Source: Planctomycetota bacterium
GTDB taxonomy: Bacteria > Planctomycetota > Phycisphaerae > Phycisphaerales > Phycisphaeraceae
Direction: 5' to 3'
Assembly: GCA_024279275.1 (NCBI GenBank)
Contig: JAJRRS010000005.1
Span: 1-47,507 of the forward strand
DNA: 47,507 bases
The stretch's first letter is position 1. Every line of letters starts with the position of its first letter. Both the position numbers and the translations under genes were made by a program. The notes below the pieces were generated by a model. That model was given only the letters and a program-made list of their open reading frames with translations, did not search any database and was not told the DNA's origin. Shown piece after piece: positions 26,248 through 34,261 of the stretch.

Positions 26248-27372
26248 TCAGCGACGACGACGCAGCATGGCTACGCCACCCAAACCCAGCAGAGCCAGCG
26301 TGGCAGGCTCGGGAACCGCGGCACCGGCGGCCGGTGGTGTGCCCGCGTTCCAGTTACCCAAGACCTGGTTGAGGTCATCAATACCCACGAAGCCATCACC
26401 CGAAGGGTCGGCCAGGGGGTTGGCGGGTGGCACGGTCTGGTTCCAGTTGCCCAGAATGATATTCAGGTCGTTGATACCCACGAACCCGTCGCCGTCGAGG
26501 TCGCCAGTCAGTGCCGGGGCACCGCCGGTCACCAGCAGGTTGTCGAACAGCCCGAAGGACACGGCGGAGTTGCCGGCGATCGAGGTGAAGAAGTCGGCGT
26601 AAAGGAGGCCGACCTTGCCCGAAGCGCTGAACCCGGTGCCGTCGTTGGCGTTAAGCGTGACGACATCGATACCGTCTACATTAAAAGCAGCGGTTCCTGC
26701 GGTTTCATCGACGTCGATGATGAAGTGGCGCCAAGCGAAGCCCGCCGCACCGGCGCGGGTAAATTCGATCTGAGCGGGGTGCAAGAGGATCTGGGCAGCG
26801 GGTGCACCGACTGGCGCGAACAGACCCAGTTCACCGCCGATGTTGGGGTGGTTCAGGCCGGTCAGCAGTGGATTGAAGGTGCTGTCGGCCAAGCCCTGAA
26901 GGGTGCCGTTTTCGTGGGCGCGAAGGTCCGTACCCGAGCCGGCATCGCCGGTGAAGGTCAGGTTGGCACCGGAGTCAAATGAGGTTGTCACGCCGTCATG
27001 CCCGATTGCGCCACCTGCGAATTCGGTCGACCCCGTGCCGCCGAATTCAAGCGGTCCGGTGTAGTTCATCCACATGTCGAACTCGACCGTGTAGGCACCG
27101 GAAAAGATCTGGTTGGTGACCACGGCGATCGAGTTGACCGCGCCAGCGGAGACGTTGGCTTCGAGTTTCAGGGCCAAGGTGTCCGAGCCGCTGTTCTGGG
27201 GGATGCCGACGCTGCTGTAGTCAAAGCCGAAGGTGGCGGCGCTGTCGGCCGTGCCGACGACACCAAAGTCTACGGCGCTGGTCAGGTCGGATGAAAACAG
27301 GGTCGCACCCAAGGACGGGCCAGCCGCTAACAGGCACGCCGCCAGGGACATGGGGTACATCGATTTCTTCAT
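26248..27372 (-). CDS. PEP-CTERM surface protein with dockerin-like repeats (374 aa)
   Basis: Exported protein. The signal peptide ends at about residue 22. Residues about 23-280 form the same beta-rich domain as the gene at 24756 (shared MWMNYTGPLEFGGTGSTEF and DAGSGTDLRAHENGTLQGL). Two dockerin/EF-hand-like calcium loops follow: GDLDGDGFVGINDLN and DPSGDGFVGIDDLNQVLGNW. The C-terminal PEP-CTERM tail is VPEPATLALLGLGG with RRRR. It lies 99 bases behind the gene at 27472 with a terminator-like hairpin between them, so readthrough transcription from upstream is likely. The calcium loops suggest Ca-dependent folding or binding to a cohesin-like partner; the latter is not proven. Confidence 0.93.
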   Translation of the reverse strand: MKKSMYPMSLAACLLAAGPSLGATLFSSDLTSAVDFGVVGTADSAATFGFDYSSVGIPQNSGSDTLALKLEANVSAGAVNSIAVVTNQIFSGAYTVEFDMWMNYTGPLEFGGTGSTEFAGGAIGHDGVTTSFDSGANLTFTGDAGSGTDLRAHENGTLQGLADSTFNPLLTGLNHPNIGGELGLFAPVGAPAAQILLHPAQIEFTRAGAAGFAWRHFIIDVDETAGTAAFNVDGIDVVTLNANDGTGFSASGKVGLLYADFFTSIAGNSAVSFGLFDNLLVTGGAPALTGDLDGDGFVGINDLNIILGNWNQTVPPANPLADPSGDGFVGIDDLNQVLGNWNAGTPPAAGAAVPEPATLALLGLGGVAMLRRRR

Positions 27373-27417
27373 TTTCTACTCCTCAAAATAAGACAATAAA
27401 CAAACTACGCAAGACAC

Positions 27418-27451
27418 AAAAGTCCGGCTGTGGTTTTCACCAGAGCCGGAC
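27418..27451 (-). terminator. terminator or attenuator between two PEP-CTERM genes
   Basis: GTCCGGCT at 27422-27429 pairs with AGCCGGAC at 27444-27451. On the minus strand TTTT follows. It lies 20 bases beyond the stop of the gene at 27472 and upstream of the gene at 26248. Confidence 0.75.
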
Positions 27452-27471
27452 GAGGTTGATTCATGAGACGA

Positions 27472-28650
27472 TCAGTGACGACGCCGAAGCATTGCGATAC
27501 CACTGAGGCTCAGCAACGCCAGCGAGGCGGGTTCAGGCACGGCGGCACCGGCTGCCGGGGGTGTGCCAGCGTTCCAGTTGCCCAGGACCTGGTTGAGGTC
27601 GTCGATGCCGACGAAACCGTCACCCGATGGGTCGGCCAGGGGGTTAGCGGGTGGCACGGTCTGGTTCCATGCGGCCAGGACGATGTTCAGGTCGTTGATA
27701 CCGACGAACCCGTCGCCGTCGAGGTCGCCGGTGAGGCTGCCTGCGAGCAAGTCATTTTCGGTGGTGATGACGACGTTGTCGTAGATCACGAACTGGTCTA
27801 CGGGGAAAGCCGAAGAACCAGCCCCGGCATCAAACAGTCCCAAGGAGACCGCGCCGCTGGTGACGCCGCTGGTGTTCTGGACGTTCGGGTCAAGCGGGGC
27901 AAAGGTCAACTGGTCCACGAAGGGGATTTCTACGCCGTCGATCCAGAAGTTGAACGTATCGGTCCCGGCGTTGTATTGCAGGGTCCATGTTGCCCATCCA
28001 TTGATGACCGCGCCGTTGCCGACGGTCGCGGCAGGGACACCTAACTGATAGGGGGCGTCGAAGTTGGTGGGGTCTTTGACCGTGGTCAGGCCGTCGGTGG
28101 GTGTGATGGAATCGCGGATGATGATGTCGTTGCCGACGTCGCCATCGACGGTGTTGAACAGGTAGGTGCCGGAGACGGTGTTGCTTCCAAAGTAGCTGGT
28201 GGCGATGCCGGGTGTGGTGTTCAGCCCGACGTAGGCGTGCTCACTGGTTCCCGCGCCTGGGCCGGCATGTGAGTAGCTCATCCAGGCATCGACCTGAAGT
28301 TGGTACGAGCCGGTGATCTCGGTGATCGCGCCGCCGGTCAGGGCGACGAGATCCAAGGTGGTCTGTGCCGAGGACGAAGCGATGGTGGAGGTGCCGTCGT
28401 TGGCGATAACCTTCACGCCGGTGCCTGTGCGGCCATCAAGGCCCGCGAAGCCAAAGTTGTGGTCGATCGATTCGCTGCCAACGCCGGAGCCTGGGTTGGA
28501 GTCGATAGTCCAGTTGGCCGACTGGTCGGTCTCAAAATCGGTGGTGTAAAGCGTGTTGGCGAACGGCACGGGGGCCGCGGCAAACACCGGCCCGGCGGCC
28601 ATACCGGCGACCGCACAACCCAGCATAATACGTGACAGTTTCATCATCAT
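27472..28650 (-). CDS. PEP-CTERM surface protein with dockerin-like repeats (392 aa)
   Basis: Exported protein. The signal peptide is residues 1-25 (ending GPVFAA). The beta-rich body of about 270 residues differs from that of the neighbours in sequence but keeps the theme (NWTIDSNPGSGVGSESIDH, VDAWMSYSHAGPGAG). Two dockerin-like loops follow (GDLDGDGFVGINDLNIVL and DPSGDGFVGIDDLN), then VPEPASLALLSLSG and RRRH. The DNA of the dockerin-like part is very similar to that of 26248-27372 while the bodies are not, pointing to module exchange. GGAGGAGAG lies directly before the three ATG codons in the start region; the first was chosen. Confidence 0.93.
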   Translation of the reverse strand: MMMKLSRIMLGCAVAGMAAGPVFAAAPVPFANTLYTTDFETDQSANWTIDSNPGSGVGSESIDHNFGFAGLDGRTGTGVKVIANDGTSTIASSSAQTTLDLVALTGGAITEITGSYQLQVDAWMSYSHAGPGAGTSEHAYVGLNTTPGIATSYFGSNTVSGTYLFNTVDGDVGNDIIIRDSITPTDGLTTVKDPTNFDAPYQLGVPAATVGNGAVINGWATWTLQYNAGTDTFNFWIDGVEIPFVDQLTFAPLDPNVQNTSGVTSGAVSLGLFDAGAGSSAFPVDQFVIYDNVVITTENDLLAGSLTGDLDGDGFVGINDLNIVLAAWNQTVPPANPLADPSGDGFVGIDDLNQVLGNWNAGTPPAAGAAVPEPASLALLSLSGIAMLRRRH

Positions 28651-28714
28651 CTCTCCTCCAATTAACAGGAAAAAGGGTTAGTTCTCAGGCTTAAATAACA
28701 CATCGGACACTAAC

Positions 28715-29611
28715 TTAAAGCCCGCCCCCTCGTGGCTTGCCGTCAATCGTCCAACGGTTGTTTTCGTGTGTTCTCGCATCGCTCAGTTCGTTGTCATCAA
28801 AGCTGGTCGGGTCGGCGGAGCCATACATTTCTGCTCGGACCAGTACCGGTTGGTCGTCGCCCGTTGTCAGTTTCAGGGGTTCGGAGTGTCCGTCGGCAAA
28901 AGTGGTGTTGACCGCGAGTTTATGCCGTGGATGTGGGTTTCCGAATCGGAAACTCCTGCTTGCTGCATAGTCGAATACGAAGTTTGATCCCCTGTACTCG
29001 GTCCTGCCGATCTTCTCCGCCGAGTCCATGAAGTAGATCGTATGGGATGCCTGGGTAAAGTCTCCGATCCTCGCCGAGATTGCTAGCTGTTGGTTAGGGG
29101 TGCCCCTGGTCGGCCCGGAGGGCACGACCCCTCTATAGGTGTATTCATTGATGTTAAAACCGGTCTGCCTCTGAATGATCCCGATGTTGCTGGAGTTCAT
29201 GCCGTATTCAGAATACGCCCACGCCTCTCGCTGCGGATTCAGCGGGTCGGCCTCCAGGATTTCTTTCTCAGATTCGAGTGTCGGGCAGGTAAAGCCCCGG
29301 CGGTCGGGCATGTATTCCAGGTTATACAACAGCGCTGTCCACCACGAACCGTGGGACGTGCCGGGATAACCCCCGGTTCTGTAGACCTCGCGGTAGCGCA
29401 CAAAGAACTCTTTATTGTCGACGGTATAAGTTGACGATGCGGTGCCGATCTGTCGGGTGTTACTCATACACACAATCGACTTGGCCGTTGCCCTTGCTGC
29501 GCCCAGTGCTGGGAGCAGGATCCCAACCAGCAGCGCGATGATCGAGATGACGACCAGCAACTCAATTAAAGTAAAAGCCCTGCCCGATGATGCCTCTGCT
29601 CTTAAACTCAT
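28715..29611 (-). CDS. type II secretion pseudopilin-like protein (298 aa)
   Basis: Secreted or pilin-like protein. The prepilin cleavage site and hydrophobic helix read AFTLIELLVVISIIALLVG (about residues 12-30), the type IV pilin N-terminus with Glu5. The C-terminal domain (FTCPTLESEKE, GNPHPRHKLAVNTTFADGH) resembles the planctomycete family whose members combine a prepilin helix with an H-x-G/DGH-type globular domain. The start ATG at 29611 is preceded by AGGAG ten bases away. A further in-frame ATG at 29719 would add 36 residues before the prepilin leader and is not favoured. It sits between PEP-CTERM genes and could be co-transcribed with 27472 and 26248. Confidence 0.85.
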   Translation of the reverse strand: MSLRAEASSGRAFTLIELLVVISIIALLVGILLPALGAARATAKSIVCMSNTRQIGTASSTYTVDNKEFFVRYREVYRTGGYPGTSHGSWWTALLYNLEYMPDRRGFTCPTLESEKEILEADPLNPQREAWAYSEYGMNSSNIGIIQRQTGFNINEYTYRGVVPSGPTRGTPNQQLAISARIGDFTQASHTIYFMDSAEKIGRTEYRGSNFVFDYAASRSFRFGNPHPRHKLAVNTTFADGHSEPLKLTTGDDQPVLVRAEMYGSADPTSFDDNELSDARTHENNRWTIDGKPRGGGL

Positions 29612-29756
29612 CGCATTTATGCTCCTGATGCGCCTGGTCGCTGAAGCAGGGGTGCTGCATGTCGCCACATTAATTATAAAAAAATGTATCAAAATAGCTG
29701 ACGTGCTTGTGCCGATCAATACGGAAAGGATGGTCTAAACCAAAACAACAACTGAA

Positions 29757-29784
29757 ATTATATAACAACGGGAACTGATTTCAA
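29757..29784 (-). promoter_or_regulatory. probable promoter of the pseudopilin gene
   Basis: On the minus strand TTGAAA (rc of 29779-29784), a spacer of 16 and TATAAT (rc of 29757-29762). The leader to the start at 29611 is about 140 nt. Confidence 0.65.
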
Positions 29785-30060
29785 GTCAATTTTAGCCCTG
29801 ATCGGATTTTATGTGGGGGCTGGCTCATAATCCCCGAGGCGGCAGAATACCCAAATTAAAGATAAATTAATCCTTATGCAAAACACGCTTAGCCGCGCGC
29901 AGACCGGCGTGGAAACGCAGAGATGTATACCGTTAAGGATCGTTCCATAGGCGGAAATCAGATGAATCCGTATTACTGCATTTCCTCAGGCATGCCCCAA
30001 TCCAACCATGCCTGTAGCCCCCGTGAATCCTGATCCAGGACAATCACTTATTGCCCGGCG
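29785..30060. other. non-coding gap, nothing recognised
   Basis: Between the pseudopilin promoter and the terminator of the next gene. I see no gene, strong hairpin or repeat. Confidence 0.5.
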
Positions 30061-30096
30061 AAAATAAAAACCGCCGGGTGCTAGACACCCGACGGC
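30061..30096 (-). terminator. terminator of the PEP-CTERM gene at 30134
   Basis: CGGGTG at 30075-30080 pairs with CACCCG at 30086-30091, extended by CCG/CGG with a one-base mismatch. On the minus strand it is followed by a T-rich run (plus-strand A run at 30061-30070). Confidence 0.85.
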
Positions 30097-30133
30097 TCAA
30101 AATAGCAGAATTATCCTGACATCAGGTCTTCTC

Positions 30134-31054
30134 TCAGCGTCGCCGACGAAGCATCGCGATACCACCGAGGCCCAGCAGTGCCAGTGAGGCAGGCTCGGGG
30201 ACGGTGGACACAACGACGTTGTCGATGATGCCGAACTGGTTGGCGGGGTCACCGGCGATCGACGAGAAGAAGTCCGCGTAGAACAGCGAAATATTCCCAT
30301 CGGTGGTGCAGCCGTTGGACCCATCGGACAGGTCGTTACAGTCGTAGTTGACGATCGCCAGTTGCGAGCCGTCAGGCTTCTCGATGGCGACCTCAACCAG
30401 GCCGTTGAACGTGGTGACCTGGAAGGTGATCCACTGGAACCCCGGTGAGCCGGCGACGCTGCCGTTGACCGAAGGCAGGAAGTCGGCGTAGTACGGGTCG
30501 GAGCCCTGGTGGGTTCCGGCTTCCATCTCGGCGTCCGGGATGAAGAACTGGGTAGGCTGGCTCAGTGACTTGAAGGCACGCCAGTCGTTGCTGGAGCCGC
30601 CCTCGCCGGTGGCGATGATCTGGGCACCGCTGGCGATGTCAGCGGTGGTGTTGTCGTGGCCGATGCCGCCGCCGATGAACTCGGTGCTGCCGCCGGTCAA
30701 CTGGTAGTTCATCCAGGCATCGAAGCGAAGCTGATGGACGCCGGTGAAGTTCTGGCCGATCGGGTTGAGGGTCATGAAGTCACCCCCAGCGATGGCGAGG
30801 TTCGATTCGAGCTTAAGCCCGCTGGTGGCGGTGTCGCCGCCCTGGCTGTGGGGTGCTTCGGGGATGCCGTTGGCACTGTAATCGTAAGCGAAGGTGGTCA
30901 GGTTGTCCCCGGCACCGTTGTCAAGGACATTCCATGTCCCGCCGTTGGTCATCTGATCCTGAAACAGAATCGTACCCGCTGGAGGCGACGTGCCCGCCCA
31001 CGACGTACTCGCCACAAGCCCGATCACTGAAAAACCGATTGCTTTTCTCAACAT
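30134..31054 (-). CDS. PEP-CTERM surface protein (306 aa)
   Basis: Exported protein with a signal peptide (residues 1-20, LRKAIGFSVIGLVASTSWA) and the tail VPEPASLALLGLGGIAML followed by RRRR. The body is a more distant relative of the 24756/26248 domain: it keeps FAYDYSANGIPEA, DAWMNYQLTGGSTEFIGGG and SLFYADFFSSIAGDP. It has no dockerin-like loops. The leader contains AGGAGG at nine bases, the same spacing as in 24756, and also carries an inserted 87-bp MITE-like element. Its promoter matches that of 24756 in box order. The body likely forms a beta sandwich; no enzymatic motif is seen. Confidence 0.92.
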   Translation of the reverse strand: MLRKAIGFSVIGLVASTSWAGTSPPAGTILFQDQMTNGGTWNVLDNGAGDNLTTFAYDYSANGIPEAPHSQGGDTATSGLKLESNLAIAGGDFMTLNPIGQNFTGVHQLRFDAWMNYQLTGGSTEFIGGGIGHDNTTADIASGAQIIATGEGGSSNDWRAFKSLSQPTQFFIPDAEMEAGTHQGSDPYYADFLPSVNGSVAGSPGFQWITFQVTTFNGLVEVAIEKPDGSQLAIVNYDCNDLSDGSNGCTTDGNISLFYADFFSSIAGDPANQFGIIDNVVVSTVPEPASLALLGLGGIAMLRRRR

Positions 31055-31139
31055 CTCTCCATCCTCCTAAAAATATAGAACCAAGTCTTTAAAACGAAAA
31101 TCCAACACAAATCACACGCTTCTTCGCGCATGAACATCT

Positions 31140-31226
31140 GGGATCTCTGAATAGCCCTTCAGTGAGTGTGATTCCGTGCAATCACGGCTGCTAAAGCAGC
31201 CTCCGCTGAGGTTATTCAGAGGCCCC
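31140..31226. mobile_element. 87-bp MITE-like element in the leader of gene 30134
   Basis: Terminal inverted repeats of 17 bp match at 14 positions (GGGATCTCTGAATAGCC at 31140-31156 and the reverse complement of 31210-31226). The direct repeat ATCT flanks both ends (31136-31139 and 31227-31230). Internally it holds two small hairpins, GTGATT (31168-31173)/AATCAC (31180-31185) and GGCTGCT (31186-31192)/AGCAGCC (31195-31201). No coding content. The right-hand terminal sequence GGGGCCTCTGAATAACC recurs at 47370-47386. Confidence 0.75.
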
Positions 31227-31328
31227 ATCTGACGGTGATAATAGAACTACTTTCTCCTCTCCTTTTCCCGTGGCCAGAAGGCCTGTGACACGCGATTATG
31301 CCTGAATCGGCCACGCTGTCTTGGGTGT

Positions 31329-31378
31329 AGTTTGACCCAGATACCATGTGATGTCAAGACATATTGCATAATTATCGA
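31329..31378 (-). promoter_or_regulatory. promoter of PEP-CTERM gene 30134, shared type
   Basis: On the minus strand TCGATAAT (rc of 31371-31378), TTGACA (rc of 31352-31357), spacer of 17, CAAACT (rc of 31329-31334). TGGGTCA lies between the boxes as in 25856-25907. The MITE lies downstream, so the promoter is intact. Confidence 0.6.
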
Positions 31379-31452
31379 GGAACATTGGATTTTTGTCGCC
31401 TAAGACGTCCCAATGACGGATCGGTCGACGGAGAGATGTAAAGTTGGGTAAT

Positions 31453-33351
31453 TTAACACACACTCGGAATCGTGGGGGTGTCTCCCGCATGAGCGTTTGT
31501 GTCCTCAGAAATCAACCAGCGTGGGCTGATGGCCCCATCGCCAGCGTCCGGGTGGTGATGCCGGATCGCCGCAGCGATCAGGCCCATGAACATGGGTTGT
31601 GGGCGAAGGGGTCGGCCGGTCAGCTCGGGATGGAACTGGGCACCGATGAAGTAGGGGTGGTCGGGCAGTTCAAGGACCTGCATGATGGGTTGTTTGGGGT
31701 GTCGGCCGGAGAACACCAGGCCTGCTTTTTCCAGCCTTTCGATGTACTCGGGATCGACTTCATAGCGGTGACGGAAGCGCTCGCGGATGGTGAAGGGCTG
31801 GTCGGCATCCGGTTGATAAAGGAACGACGCCAGCGTGTGGGGCTGGATCAGGACGTCCTTGCCGCCGAGGCGCATGTTCCCGCCAAGGCCTTCGATTTTC
31901 TTTTGTTCGGGGAGGATGCCGATGACCGGGGCGTCGGATAGCTTGTCGAACTCGGTGCTGGCGGCCTCGGGTAATTTGGCGACGTTCCGGGCATATTCAA
32001 CCACCGCCATCTGGAACCCCAGGCAGATCCCTAAATACGGCAAGTTGTTTTCACGACAATATTTAACGCACGCGATCTTACTCTCGGTCCCGCGGTGTCC
32101 AAAGCCGCCGGGGACGATCACAGCGTCGAGGTCTTTGAGCTTTTGGGGTGCCTGGCCAGGCTCGAACTTGGTGGTGTCGATCCACACGGCCTCGACCTCG
32201 CAAGAGTGGTGGGCGGCGCAGTGTTCGATGGCCTTGTCGATCGAGGCGTAGGCGTCTCGCAGCGCGGCGTACTTGCCGGTGATCCCGATGCGGGCTTTGT
32301 ACTTGCGTTTCTTGGCGAGCTTGCCGACGAAGGAATGCCATTTTTCCCGGGCGCTGTCTTCGTGGCCCTGGTCGACTCGGCCGTGCAGGTCGAGCATGGT
32401 CAGGACTTCCCGGTCAAGCCCCGCCTGACGCATCGCATCGGGGATGGTGTAGATCGAGTCGCGGTCGTGCATCGAGAAGACCCGGTGCAGCGGCACGTTG
32501 CTGAACATCGCGATCTTCTGTGATGCGGACGACTGGACGGGATTCTTGGCTCGCACGGCAATGAGGTGCGGCTGGATCCCCGCTTCGAGCAGTTTTTTCA
32601 GGCCTAATTGTGCCGCTTTGGACTTCTGTTCACCCAGGGCAGGGGGTTCGATCACATAGGTTAATGCCACAAAACAGACCGCGCCAGCGCCTTCCTCGAA
32701 GGCCAGTTGCCGGACCGCCTCGATGTAGAAAGCGTTTTCGTGGTCGCCGACGGTTCCGCCGACTTCGACGAAGACCACGTCCGCGTTTTGCTTGACCGCC
32801 AATTCACGCAGCAGGTATTTCACTTCGCCGGTGACGTGGGGGATCATCTGCACGTCTCGGCCGAGGTACCCGCCGTGACGCTCCTTATCCAGCACATGCT
32901 TGTAGATCTGCCCGCTGGTGGTGTAGTTCTGCCGGGTGAGGTTCTGGTCGAGCATCCGCTCGTAGGTCCCCAGATCCATGTCGGTTTCCAGCCCGTCATC
33001 CAGGACGAAGACCTCGCCGTGGCGGTAGGGGTTCAGCGTGCCCGAGTCGATGTTCAGGTACCCCTCCATCTTGATCGGGGCGACGGTCATACCCTTGTCT
33101 TTAAGCATTTTTGCCAGGCTCGAAGCAAAGATCCCCTTGCCCAGCCCGCTCATGACCGTCCCCAGCACGACGACGTATTTGTGTCGCCCCTGCTTATAGC
33201 CCGGCGGGATGGGATTAAAAAACTCCGACTCCTGCGTCGCGTGCCCGGCGTCGGCGAGCATATCTGCAGTAGTCTGGGAGGGGTCGGCGTCGTCCGGGGT
33301 GTTGTGGGTGCCGTTTGTGTCTTTTTGGGGGGGCATCCCCGTTTGTACCAT
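31453..33351 (-). CDS. pyrG: CTP synthase, divergent (632 aa)
   Basis: Converts UTP to CTP using glutamine, the last step of pyrimidine nucleotide synthesis. The synthetase domain starts at about residue 58 with KYVVVLGTVMSGLGKGI (P-loop-like), then HGEVFVLDDGLETDMDLGTYER. The glutaminase domain has VIVPGGFGHRGTESK, the nucleophile in GICLGFQMAV (Cys near 442) and the His/Glu of FHPEL near residue 572. The motif normally KLDPYINVDPGTMSP is KMEGYLNIDSGTLNP here, and VGGTVGDHENAFYIEA replaces VGGTVGDIESLPFLEA. An N-terminal extension of about 55 residues rich in Asp/Thr makes it longer than the usual 545 residues. Function is still expected to be CTP synthesis. Confidence 0.93.
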   Translation of the reverse strand: MVQTGMPPQKDTNGTHNTPDDADPSQTTADMLADAGHATQESEFFNPIPPGYKQGRHKYVVVLGTVMSGLGKGIFASSLAKMLKDKGMTVAPIKMEGYLNIDSGTLNPYRHGEVFVLDDGLETDMDLGTYERMLDQNLTRQNYTTSGQIYKHVLDKERHGGYLGRDVQMIPHVTGEVKYLLRELAVKQNADVVFVEVGGTVGDHENAFYIEAVRQLAFEEGAGAVCFVALTYVIEPPALGEQKSKAAQLGLKKLLEAGIQPHLIAVRAKNPVQSSASQKIAMFSNVPLHRVFSMHDRDSIYTIPDAMRQAGLDREVLTMLDLHGRVDQGHEDSAREKWHSFVGKLAKKRKYKARIGITGKYAALRDAYASIDKAIEHCAAHHSCEVEAVWIDTTKFEPGQAPQKLKDLDAVIVPGGFGHRGTESKIACVKYCRENNLPYLGICLGFQMAVVEYARNVAKLPEAASTEFDKLSDAPVIGILPEQKKIEGLGGNMRLGGKDVLIQPHTLASFLYQPDADQPFTIRERFRHRYEVDPEYIERLEKAGLVFSGRHPKQPIMQVLELPDHPYFIGAQFHPELTGRPLRPQPMFMGLIAAAIRHHHPDAGDGAISPRWLISEDTNAHAGDTPTIPSVC

Positions 33352-33499
33352 GCGCCGCGATCGGATTCAAGCGTGCCAAAATTATCCCCCTGAAGCTTGA
33401 AGATGGCAGGCGGTAACTGGGGCAGGGGTCTTAACGCTCAGCTAAGTTCAGAGGATCAAGTGACCTCGACATTTTTACGAAAGTTACGGTCGAATTATC

Positions 33500-33529
33500 T
33501 TGTGACTTCAAGTGGGGGGGGGGTACACT
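33500..33529 (+). promoter_or_regulatory. putative promoter with a 10-G tract in the spacer
   Basis: TTGTGA at 33500-33505, a spacer of 18 that includes G10 (33514-33523), and TACACT at 33524-33529. It lies about 70 bases upstream of the PEP-CTERM gene at 33602. Change in length of the G run would change the spacer. Confidence 0.5.
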
Positions 33530-33601
33530 GGATTCATATCAGAGGTCGTATGCGGTTCTTGTGTATCCCTCGGTACAGCTCTTTAAGTCGGGGATAATTC
33601 C

Positions 33602-34261
33602 ATGAAACAACTGTGGCAGAAGTTAATGTTGCTCGTTGTGATGTCATTTGTTTCGCCGTCGGTCAACGCAGGCGTCATCTATCAGGGATTTACAGCCCCA
33701 TCGGGGGTGCCGTGGCTGCACGACTATGGGATTGATTCAATCGGTGGAATCTACTTCGGGTTTACGAGCGATCCTTCTTTTGCAACTGTTCGTGATTTCA
33801 TCCCGTTTGCCCCGAAGTTCCCAAATGTGACCATCGCAGGGGATGCGACTTTTCTGGCGGTCAACGCAGGATTTCCCAATGGGTTGCCGCCCGGGCTTGT
33901 CTTTGATGAAGCGACAAGCTCGGCCACGGTCAATGTGCCTTTGGGCACCGTCCTAACTTTCACCGAGGGCGACCCCGCCGGTTGGCGTGATTATTCGACG
34001 CTCTACCGAGATGTAAACGGAATACCCACGCCGTTCGAGGAGTTTCGACCGGTACTCGGTGATGGCCCTGACAGTTTCGTTTTGGATGAAGTCGGCATGA
34101 TCGATCTGGTTGCCTTCAGCTTCTTCACCGGGGGGATATACCCGGAGCCGGGGGCACCTTCATTTCCCTTTCTTACACACATCAATGTTGTCCCTGAGCC
34201 AGGCACGTTGGCGTTAGGTGTGGGACTGATGGGATTTGTGATTAGCCGTCGATGTGGCTGA
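33602..34261 (+). CDS. PEP-CTERM surface protein (219 aa)
   Basis: Exported protein: the signal peptide is residues 1-22 (KLMLLVVMSFVSPSVNA) and the C-terminal tail VVPEPGTLALGVGLMGFV ends in ISRRCG. The middle portion is a beta-rich domain (VLTFTEGDPAGWRDYSTLYR) that is not obviously related to the four PEP-CTERM genes on the minus strand. No dockerin-like loops are seen. Its 3' end overlaps the convergent prenyltransferase gene by 48 bases. A short inverted repeat TATCCC (33564-33569)/GGGATA (33591-33596) lies just before the ATG and may mask the ribosome site; no good Shine-Dalgarno sequence is seen. Confidence 0.85.
   Translation: MKQLWQKLMLLVVMSFVSPSVNAGVIYQGFTAPSGVPWLHDYGIDSIGGIYFGFTSDPSFATVRDFIPFAPKFPNVTIAGDATFLAVNAGFPNGLPPGLVFDEATSSATVNVPLGTVLTFTEGDPAGWRDYSTLYRDVNGIPTPFEEFRPVLGDGPDSFVLDEVGMIDLVAFSFFTGGIYPEPGAPSFPFLTHINVVPEPGTLALGVGLMGFVISRRCG

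Noticed and set aside
29612-29719. Upstream start for the pseudopilin
   Set aside because: It would place 36 extra residues including hydrophobic ones before the prepilin leader; the ATG at 29611 has AGGAG and a normal leader.
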